DNA of 64,000 bases from Sphingomonas sp. PP-F2F-A104-K0414. Its GTDB lineage: Bacteria; Pseudomonadota; Alphaproteobacteria; Sphingomonadales; Sphingomonadaceae. The notes under the pieces are model-generated. The model made no database searches. It saw only the letters and a list, made by a program, of their open reading frames with translations, and was not told the DNA's origin. The position numbers and the translations under genes were made by a program. The stretch covers positions 186,001 through 250,000 of the forward strand of contig NZ_SLYD01000005.1 of assembly GCF_004340945.1 (NCBI RefSeq). The letters run 5' to 3'. Shown here piece after piece: positions 51,601 to 58,296 of the stretch (the first letter of the stretch is position 1; every line of letters starts with the position of its first letter).

Positions 51601-52245
51601 TCAGAACATCGATTCGGGAATGATGATCACGTCGCCTGGCTCGAGCTGAACGTTCGCCGACGAATCGCCCTTCTTGAGCAGATTGCCGATCTGCAACGCG
51701 AACTCGGTCTGCTTGCCGGTGGTGCGATCGTACCGCACCAGCCGCGCCTTGTTCCCTGCGGCATATTGGCTCAGGCCACCCACCGCGATCATCGCGTCGA
51801 GCAACGTCATGTTGGCGCGATAGGGGATCGAGGCAGGCTTTTCGGTCGCGCCGACGATGCGGACCTGTTGGCTATAGGTCCCGCTGAAATTCTCGACGAT
51901 CACCGATACGATCGGGTCCTTGATATAGGACCCGAGTGCCTTCTTGATGTCGTCGCTGAGCATCGCAGGCGTCTTGCCGACGGCGGGCATATCGTTGATC
52001 AACGGGGTCGTGATCCGACCGTCGGGACGGACCTGGACCTTCGACGACAATTCGGGATTGCGCCAGACGAAGATGTTGAGCTGATCGAGCGGCCCGATGA
52101 CATATTCCTCGCCCGGCAACTCCTGGTTCGCAACGAACGGCGCGGGCGGCAATGCGGGACGCGTCGACGTCGTCGCGCACGCACTCAGCGTGGTTGCGGC
52201 GAGGCCGATGGTCATCACTGTCTTCGAAACGGATCCGGAACGCAT
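51601..52245 (-). CDS. XrtA-system exopolysaccharide export lipoprotein (Wza-like)
   Basis: 214 residues from the ATG at 52245, which has AGGAG eight bases upstream; the in-frame extension to 52362 is not translated. Lipobox LSAC. Poly_export domain (EEYVIGPLDQLNIFVWRNPELSS, then DGRITTPLI) and SLBB domains (VRIVGATEKPASIPYRANMTLLDAMIAVGG). Exports the polymer across the outer membrane. A 140-base gap precedes it, so this part of the operon may have its own promoter. Confidence 0.92.
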   Translation of the reverse strand: MRSGSVSKTVMTIGLAATTLSACATTSTRPALPPAPFVANQELPGEEYVIGPLDQLNIFVWRNPELSSKVQVRPDGRITTPLINDMPAVGKTPAMLSDDIKKALGSYIKDPIVSVIVENFSGTYSQQVRIVGATEKPASIPYRANMTLLDAMIAVGGLSQYAAGNKARLVRYDRTTGKQTEFALQIGNLLKKGDSSANVQLEPGDVIIIPESMF

Positions 52246-52385
52246 GGGCACTTTCTCCTGGCGCCACACCGGCCACCGGACATCCGGCGAACGGCTAAAC
52301 TCAGCCTCGGCTATGCAAGGAACAGGTGAAGATAGCGTTAGGAGCGCCCCGTAACCATGCACGCCCGCGCCGTCGGCAGTCGGGG

Positions 52386-53612
52386 TTATGGACCAGTAAC
52401 GATCTCGATGGCCGGTGGATGCCCGAGGAACGCGACAGGACTGGCGCTGGCGCCATAGGCACCGGCCATGAAGATCGCGATCAGATCGCCGACCTCGGCG
52501 CGGGGAAGAGCGATCTTGTCGCCGAGGCGGTCGAGCGGGGTGCAGAGCGGGCCGACGACGGAGACGGTTTCGGTCGGGGTCTCGCCCATCCGCGCGGCGG
52601 CCGCGATTGGGTAATTGCGGCGGACGACGGTGCCGAAATTGCCGCTGGCGGCGAGCTGGTGGTTGAGCCCGCCATCGACGATGACGAAGGTCTCGCCCTG
52701 GCTCTGCTTCATGTCGACGACGCGGGTGAGATAGACGCCGGCCTCGGCAACGAGCCAGCGGCCGAGTTCGATCGCGAACCGGGTTTCAGCGAGAATGGGC
52801 GGGCGGGATGCCAGCGCTTCGGCCAGCGCCTCGCCGACCCGCTCGACGTCGAGTGCCACGTCGCCCGCGAAATACGGCACGCCGAAGCCACCGCCAAGGT
52901 TGATGAGCGGTGGGGCGACGCCGACCTCGTCAGACAAGCGCGCGGCGAGCGCGATCGTCGCGGCCTGCGTCTCGACGATCGCAGCCGGATCGAGCGCCTG
53001 ACTGCCTGCGTAGATGTGGAAGCCACGCCAGTCCGCGCCGGCATCGACGATCGCCTTCACCAAGGCCGCGGCGCGCACCGCATCGACCCCGAACGGCGAC
53101 GATCGTCCTCCCATCCGCATCCCGGACCCGCGCAGTTCGATATCGGGGTTCACGCGCACCGCCATCCGCGGCGTCCGCCCGAGCCGATCGCCGATCGCGA
53201 ATGCCCGTGCTGCCTCGCCCTCCGATTCGACGTTGAGCGTGGCGCCGGTGGTGATCGCAGCCGAGAGCTCGTCATCGCGCTTGCCGGGGCCGGCAAAGCT
53301 GATCGACGCGGCAGGTTTGACGACCAGCGCCTTGGCGAGTTCGCCCGACGAGGCGACGTCGAGCCCATCGACCAGCGGCGCAATCGCGGTTAGCAAATCG
53401 GCATGCGGGTTCGCCTTGATCGCATAATGCAGATCGATCGCCGGCATCGCCGCGCGGAACCGGGCGATTCGGGCGGCGATGATCGCCATGTCGTAGACGA
53501 ACAGCGGTGTGTCGCCGGCCTGCGCGACCCAATCGTCAGCCGACCGGCCGCCGATCTTCAGAAGACCATCTTGCTGCGCGAACTCCCGAGGAAGGGCACC
53601 CATAGGTTTCAC
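52386..53612 (-). CDS. XrtA-associated PLP-dependent decarboxylase (ODC/DAPDC-like)
   Basis: 408 residues. PLP lysine Lys66 in HYAIKANPHADL; HIYAGSQALD; glycine motif LGGGFGVPYF; a Cys in GPLCTPLDRL and FMAGAYGASASP near the end. Matches the exosortase-associated PLP decarboxylase (TIGR03099 by name). Substrate unknown. The GTG start at 53612 overlaps the acyl-CoA ligase stop (GTGA) and has GGAGGAG eight bases upstream, located just beyond the repeat; the ATG at 53603 is less well placed. Confidence 0.88.
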   Translation of the reverse strand: MKPMGALPREFAQQDGLLKIGGRSADDWVAQAGDTPLFVYDMAIIAARIARFRAAMPAIDLHYAIKANPHADLLTAIAPLVDGLDVASSGELAKALVVKPAASISFAGPGKRDDELSAAITTGATLNVESEGEAARAFAIGDRLGRTPRMAVRVNPDIELRGSGMRMGGRSSPFGVDAVRAAALVKAIVDAGADWRGFHIYAGSQALDPAAIVETQAATIALAARLSDEVGVAPPLINLGGGFGVPYFAGDVALDVERVGEALAEALASRPPILAETRFAIELGRWLVAEAGVYLTRVVDMKQSQGETFVIVDGGLNHQLAASGNFGTVVRRNYPIAAAARMGETPTETVSVVGPLCTPLDRLGDKIALPRAEVGDLIAIFMAGAYGASASPVAFLGHPPAIEIVTGP

Positions 53613-55249
53613 GACGTACGCTCCTCCGTGTTTCCCCGCGAAGGCGGGGACCCAGTCTGGGCACCCGCCTTCGCGGGTGAACAACTCCGGACCTCCGACG
53701 CGATGGCAGACCTGTCCAGCTTCCCATTGGCATTGCGCGGTAGTTCATCCCGCCAGAGATACAGACCGGGCTGCATGAAACTCGGCAGCGTGGTCCGCAG
53801 TCGCGTGCGCAAACCCGCTTCCCCAGCCGCATCGCCCGCCAGCATCACCGCGATCGCCTGCCCCAACCGCTCGTCCGCCACGCCGACCGCAACCGCCTCG
53901 CGCGCCTCGCCGCCGGCCAGAACCGCCTCCTCGACCTCAAGCGGGCTGATCCGGTTCCCCGCACTCTTGATCATCTCGTCATCACGCCCGACGAACCGCA
54001 ACAGCCCGTCCTCGCCCTCGACCACGGTATCCCCCGACCACACCGCCATACCCTCGGCGTCCGGCGCAGGGCGAAACCGCTGCGCCGTCCGCTCAGGGTC
54101 CTCCCAATAGCCGTGCGCAACGAGCGGCCCCGAATGCACCAGCTCCCCCGCCTCCCCCGGCGCCGCACGCGTTCCGTCGGGCTTCACCACCAAGACTTCA
54201 GCAAACGGTATCGCCCGGCCCATCGCATCCGGCTTCGAATCGATCAGCGCAGGATCGAGATAGGTCGACCGGAACGCCTCGGTGAGCCCGTACATCGCGT
54301 ACACGTCGACAGCCGGAAAGCGCTCGCGAAGCCCGCGCACCAGCCGCGGCGTCAATGCGCCGCCCGAGTTGGTCAGCCGCTTCAACCGCGCCGCGGTCTC
54401 CGCCGGCCACTCCGCTTCGAGCAACTGCACCCACAGCGGCGGCACCCCGGCAAGCGTCGTCGCCTCGACCCGTTCGACCGCCTTCACGACGTCGCGTGCG
54501 ACCAGATAGTCGAGCGGTGCCACCGACGCACCCGCGATCCAGGTCGAGAAGAGCTGGTTCTGGCCATAGTCGAACGACAGAGGGAGTACGCCGAGCACGC
54601 GGTCGTACGGCTCCAACTTCAGAAAATGCGCGACCGAGACCGCGCCGAGCCACAGGTTGGCATGGCTGAGCATCACGCCCTTCGGCCGGCCGGTGGACCC
54701 CGATGTGTAGAGAATCGCGGCGAGGCTGTCGGGATCGGCATCGGACGGCCCCATCCTTTCACCGTTCCCCCGCGAAAGCGGGGGCCCAGGAATCACGGGC
54801 GTTGCGCTTTGTAACCCTGGTCCCCCGCCTTCGCGGGGGAACTGAAGAAGGTCGCTCTCTTCTACAACAACACACCCGTCCGGAACATCGTCACTCTCCA
54901 GCGTCCCGGCCCGCGACCCCTGAGTCACCAGCAACCGAGCGCCACTATCGCCCAGAATATGCGCGACCTGCGCCCGCCGGAGCAACGGATTGACCGGCAC
55001 ATGCACCAGCCCCGCGCGCGCCGCCGCCAGCGGCATCAGGCAGGCAGTGCGCGTCTTCGGCAACCACGTCGCCACCCGATCGCCCGCCGCAAGCCCCCTG
55101 CCCGCAAGCCACCCCGCCAACTCGGCCACGCGTGTCTCGAGCTCGGCAAAGGTCATCGTCCCGGCCTTGTCGATCAGCGCCACGTCCTCCGCGGCACCGC
55201 GCAAGGCGACATGGTCGATAGGGTACGGAATGGGGTCGAGCGCGATCAT
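53609..55249 (-). CDS. XrtA-associated acyl-CoA ligase (AMP-forming) with two repeat-derived segments
   Basis: 546 residues. AMP-binding P-loop YTSGSTGRPKG (181-191), LPLSFDYGQNQL, YGLTEAFRS and the C-terminal catalytic lysine in NGKLDR. Matches TIGR03098-type ligases. Residues 137-162 (PREGGGP..PLSRGN) come from a type A repeat in the linker before the P-loop. The last about 20 residues (SPAKAGAQTGSPPSRGN and following) come from a second copy that supplies the C-terminus, while the stop and downstream overlap remain intact. Activates a carboxylate for the adjacent carrier protein. Confidence 0.88.
   Translation of the reverse strand: MIALDPIPYPIDHVALRGAAEDVALIDKAGTMTFAELETRVAELAGWLAGRGLAAGDRVATWLPKTRTACLMPLAAARAGLVHVPVNPLLRRAQVAHILGDSGARLLVTQGSRAGTLESDDVPDGCVVVEESDLLQFPREGGGPGLQSATPVIPGPPLSRGNGERMGPSDADPDSLAAILYTSGSTGRPKGVMLSHANLWLGAVSVAHFLKLEPYDRVLGVLPLSFDYGQNQLFSTWIAGASVAPLDYLVARDVVKAVERVEATTLAGVPPLWVQLLEAEWPAETAARLKRLTNSGGALTPRLVRGLRERFPAVDVYAMYGLTEAFRSTYLDPALIDSKPDAMGRAIPFAEVLVVKPDGTRAAPGEAGELVHSGPLVAHGYWEDPERTAQRFRPAPDAEGMAVWSGDTVVEGEDGLLRFVGRDDEMIKSAGNRISPLEVEEAVLAGGEAREAVAVGVADERLGQAIAVMLAGDAAGEAGLRTRLRTTLPSFMQPGLYLWRDELPRNANGKLDRSAIASEVRSCSPAKAGAQTGSPPSRGNTEERTS
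53633..53681. repeat. Type A repeat forming the 3' end of the ligase gene
   Basis: TCCCCGCGAAGGCGGGGACCC and GCACCCGCCTTCGCGGGTGA with CAGTCTGG core. Translated on the minus strand as the C-terminal tail of the acyl-CoA ligase. Confidence 0.85.
54766..54840. repeat. Type A repeat inside the ligase gene
   Basis: TCCCCCGCGAAAGCGGGGGCCC and GTCCCCCGCCTTCGCGGGGGA with a longer core. Reads in frame in the ligase upstream of its P-loop. Confidence 0.85.
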
Positions 55250-55342
55250 CCACCCCTAATAGCGCCAAGCCCCCGAAGCGCGAACCCGTTGCCGAATTCA
55301 CCCCCACACGCTAGCGCACCCCGGTTCGTAACGGTTCAGGCG

Positions 55343-55621
55343 ATGCTCGTGATCTTCGAAGGTACTTCCCAAGTCGAAACGACGGTACGCGCCGTCCTCG
55401 CCGACATCCTCGGCCTCAGCGCCGACCGTGTCGCCACATTCACCGCCGACACGCCGCTGTTCGGTGCGTTGCCCGAACTCGACTCGATGGCGGTGGCGAG
55501 CGTGCTGACCGAGCTCGAGGACCGGCTCGGTATCCTGATCGAAGACGACGAGATCGATGGCGAGATGCTCGAAACGTTCGGTGCGCTCGTCCAGTTTGCC
55601 GCGGGCAAGGCGCTGGTCTGA
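55343..55621 (+). CDS. XrtA-associated acyl carrier protein
   Basis: 92 residues. Phosphopantetheine serine Ser48 in PELDSMAVASVLTELEDRLG, acidic helices as expected for an ACP. Loaded by a carrier-protein ligase, probably the acyl-CoA ligase divergently encoded upstream. The ATG at 55343 is near the divergent promoter region (55250-55342). The longer in-frame ORF upstream is antisense to the ligase. Confidence 0.9.
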   Translation: MLVIFEGTSQVETTVRAVLADILGLSADRVATFTADTPLFGALPELDSMAVASVLTELEDRLGILIEDDEIDGEMLETFGALVQFAAGKALV

Positions 55622-55650
55622 ACCTAATAGGGGGTCTAGCCTCCAGCAGG

Positions 55651-56322
55651 ATGACCAGCCTCCGCTTCGACACCTACGACTGGCCCGGCGGCCGCGAAGC
55701 GATGCTGCGGTTCGGGCCCGATACCGGCCCGATCGTCATCGCCGCGCTCCCCCTGTTCGAGGAGGCGAACCGGACGCGACAGTTCACCTGCACCATCCTG
55801 CGCACGCTCGCGGATCACGGCATCGGCAGCCTGCTGCCCGACTTCCCCGGCACCGGCGAAAGTGTCGTAACAACTCTTGATGCGAAACTGTCCGAGCAGC
55901 GCCGAGCCTATCGCGCGCTAACACAACAGCTTGGCGTCCATAGCTATGCTCTTTCGATAAGAAGCGGCGCGCTACTCGATACCGACGCCGACCTCGCTGG
56001 CCGCTGGCACCTCGCCCCCCACACTGGCTCGGATCTCGTCCGCGACCTCGAACGCACGCGCGCCGCAGCGGGTAAATCCGCTCGGGAAGGCGAGTACGCC
56101 GGCAACCGCCTATCCCTCAAGATGCTTGCCGAACTGCAAGATGCCTTGCCGTTTGAGGGCGGACCATACCGGGTCGTTCGCCTGTACACCGATCCCCGCG
56201 CGGCCGATGCGACCTACGCCGGTGCACCGCTCTGGCGTCGCTCCGAACCAGGCAACGATATCGCCCTCGCACAGCAACTTGCAGCCGATATCTCGCACTG
56301 GATCGCATCATGCGAAGGCTGA
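55651..56322 (+). CDS. Exosortase A-associated hydrolase 2
   Basis: 223 residues, divergent alpha/beta-hydrolase-like fold: PLFEEANRTRQF, LLPDFPGTGES, and LSIRSGALL, where a Gly-x-Ser-x-Gly elbow would lie. A canonical triad is not obvious, so activity is uncertain. Matches hydrolase 2 of XrtA clusters (TIGR03101 by name) by order. It overlaps hydrolase 1 by 13 bases. Confidence 0.8.
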   Translation: MTSLRFDTYDWPGGREAMLRFGPDTGPIVIAALPLFEEANRTRQFTCTILRTLADHGIGSLLPDFPGTGESVVTTLDAKLSEQRRAYRALTQQLGVHSYALSIRSGALLDTDADLAGRWHLAPHTGSDLVRDLERTRAAAGKSAREGEYAGNRLSLKMLAELQDALPFEGGPYRVVRLYTDPRAADATYAGAPLWRRSEPGNDIALAQQLAADISHWIASCEG

Positions 56323-57086
56323 TCGGGTTCGCTTGCGAGGGCGAATCGCTCGCTGCTACGCTAGACGAAGCCCCCGGCACGACCGGACTTCTCATAGTAT
56401 CCGGCGGCAACGAAATCCGCGGCGGCGCACACCGCGGGATGGCGATGCTAGCCCAACGCCTGGCCGCCACCGGCACGCCCGTGTTCCGCTACGACCGGCG
56501 CGGCGTCGGTGATTCGACCGGGAACAATGGCGGTTATCTCACCACCGAGCCCGACCTTATCGCCGCCGCCGCCATGTTCCGAGCGCAAGCCCCGCACATC
56601 ACCCGCATGATCGGCTTCGGCAATTGCGACGCCGCCAGTACGCTCGCGCTGTTCGGACGATCTGCGGGGATCGACCGGGTCGTGCTCGCCAACCCCTGGG
56701 TGATCGAACCGACCGACGACCTGCCCCCCGCCGCCGCGATCCGCGCCCGCTATGCCGAGCGATTGCGCGATCCCCGATCCTGGTATCGAATGATCCGGGG
56801 GGAGATCGATCTGCGCAAACTGGTGAACGGCGTCAGGAAACTCTCGCGCCCGAAGCTGGCAGACGGGGACGCGCTGGCGGCGCGGGTTTGCGGTGAGATC
56901 GACGATTGGGGCGACCGGGCTGTCGTTTTGCTCGCGGCGCGCGATGCCACGGCGTTGGCGTTTGCTGCGCGGTATCGTGGCGGGGCGCGGGTGACGCGGT
57001 TCGACACGGCGTCGCACAGCTTTGCCGGGGTCGAGAATGCCGCCGCGCTGTACGGCAAGATCGTCACGGAGATCGCCGGACAATAG
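56310..57086 (+). CDS. Exosortase A-associated hydrolase 1
   Basis: 258 residues, alpha/beta hydrolase. SGGNEIRGGAHRG (oxyanion region), FRYDRRGVGDS, and a nucleophile elbow GFGNCDAAS with Cys106 in place of serine; a His is visible in TASHSFAG. Matches hydrolase 1 of XrtA clusters (TIGR03100 by name). The Cys nucleophile suggests thioester or lactone chemistry, for example releasing an acyl group from the ACP; inference only. Confidence 0.85.
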   Translation: MRRLIGFACEGESLAATLDEAPGTTGLLIVSGGNEIRGGAHRGMAMLAQRLAATGTPVFRYDRRGVGDSTGNNGGYLTTEPDLIAAAAMFRAQAPHITRMIGFGNCDAASTLALFGRSAGIDRVVLANPWVIEPTDDLPPAAAIRARYAERLRDPRSWYRMIRGEIDLRKLVNGVRKLSRPKLADGDALAARVCGEIDDWGDRAVVLLAARDATALAFAARYRGGARVTRFDTASHSFAGVENAAALYGKIVTEIAGQ

Positions 57087-57092
57087 CAATTT

Positions 57093-57174
57093 CGTCATCC
57101 TGACAAACGTCAGGATCCAGGGTTACAGGCGATTGCGCCCTTGGCTCTGGGTCCTGACTTTCGTCAGGATGACG
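57093..57174. repeat. Palindromic intergenic repeat, type C
   Basis: Arms CGTCATCCTGACAAACGTCAG and CTGACTTTCGTCAGGATGACG; core CAGGGTTA..TTGGCTCTGGGTCC as in 5007-5088. Sits between convergent hydrolase 1 and trxB. Confidence 0.85.
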
Positions 57175-57201
57175 GGGGAGGACAACAGGGGCGCGCGAAC
57201 T

Positions 57202-58170
57202 TTATTCGGCGGCTTCGGCAAGCTCCGCAAACTCGGCCGCCGCCAGGAAGCGCTCGGCGTCCAGCGCCGCCATGCAGCCCGTGCCCGCCGCGGTCACCGC
57301 CTGCCGATACACCTTGTCCGCCACGTCGCCGCACGCGAACACGCCCTCGACGCTGGTCCGCGTCGAACCGGTCTCGACCGAGATATACCCGTCCGAATCG
57401 AGATCGAGATGCCCGCGGAACAGTTCAGTCGCAGGGTGATGACCGATTGCTACGAACCCGCCATCGACCGCAAGCCGCGAACGCTCGCCCGTCACCGTAT
57501 CCTCCAGCTCGAGCGCGACCAGCCCCGCGTTTCCGCCGCCGTCGACGAACTCACGAACCTCCTTGTTCCACAGCACCGTCACACCCTTGTGCGCGAACAG
57601 GCGCTCCTGGAGAATCTTCTCCGAACGGAGCGAATCGCGGCGGTGGATCAGTGTCACGTCGGGCGAATGGTTGGTTAGGTACAGCGCCTCCTCGACCGCG
57701 GTGTTGCCGCCGCCGATCACGGCCACCTTCTTGCCCCGGTAGAAGAAGCCGTCGCAGGTCGCACACGCGCTGACGCCCTTGCCCTTCATTGGCTCCTCGC
57801 TGTCGATGCCGAGCCACTTCGCCTGCGCGCCGGTCGCGATTACCAGCGTGTCGCCCTCGTACACGTCGCCGCTGTCGCCGATCAGGCGGAACGGGCGGCT
57901 GGTCAGATCGACCTGCGTGATCGTGTCCCACATCATCCGCGTGCCGACATGCTCGGCCTGCGCCTGCATCTGCTCCATCAGCCACGGGCCCTGGATCACG
58001 TCCTTGAAGCCGGGATAGTTCTCGACATCGGTCGTCGTCGTAAGCTGGCCGCCGGGCTGAATGCCTTGCACGACGATCGGCGCCATCCCGGCACGCGCGC
58101 CATAGATCGCAGCCGAGAGCCCGGCAGGCCCCGAGCCGAGGATAAGCATGCGGGTGGTATGGGTCGTCAT
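57202..58170 (-). CDS. trxB: Thioredoxin reductase
   Basis: 322 residues. FAD motif LGSGPAGLSAAIYGARAG, redox-active CATC (cysteines about 136 and 139), NADPH motif VIGGGNTAVEEALYL and the C-terminal FACGDVADKVYRQ. It reduces thioredoxin with NADPH. ATG at 58170 has AAGGAA at better spacing than the ATG at 58173. Divergent from the FdhF gene. A redox-active partner for the DsbD-like protein at the left edge, but not linked to it. Confidence 0.94.
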   Translation of the reverse strand: MTTHTTRMLILGSGPAGLSAAIYGARAGMAPIVVQGIQPGGQLTTTTDVENYPGFKDVIQGPWLMEQMQAQAEHVGTRMMWDTITQVDLTSRPFRLIGDSGDVYEGDTLVIATGAQAKWLGIDSEEPMKGKGVSACATCDGFFYRGKKVAVIGGGNTAVEEALYLTNHSPDVTLIHRRDSLRSEKILQERLFAHKGVTVLWNKEVREFVDGGGNAGLVALELEDTVTGERSRLAVDGGFVAIGHHPATELFRGHLDLDSDGYISVETGSTRTSVEGVFACGDVADKVYRQAVTAAGTGCMAALDAERFLAAAEFAELAEAAE

Positions 58171-58296
58171 CATTGTTCCTTGGAGATTCGAGACTGCATC
58201 TAGGGGATGCGCGCAAGGATTTGAACCGCCGGTAAATCTGTGCCGCCTGCATCGAAAGCTTTGCCGCTTCGTTGGAGGTCAAAAGCGGAGATGAGC

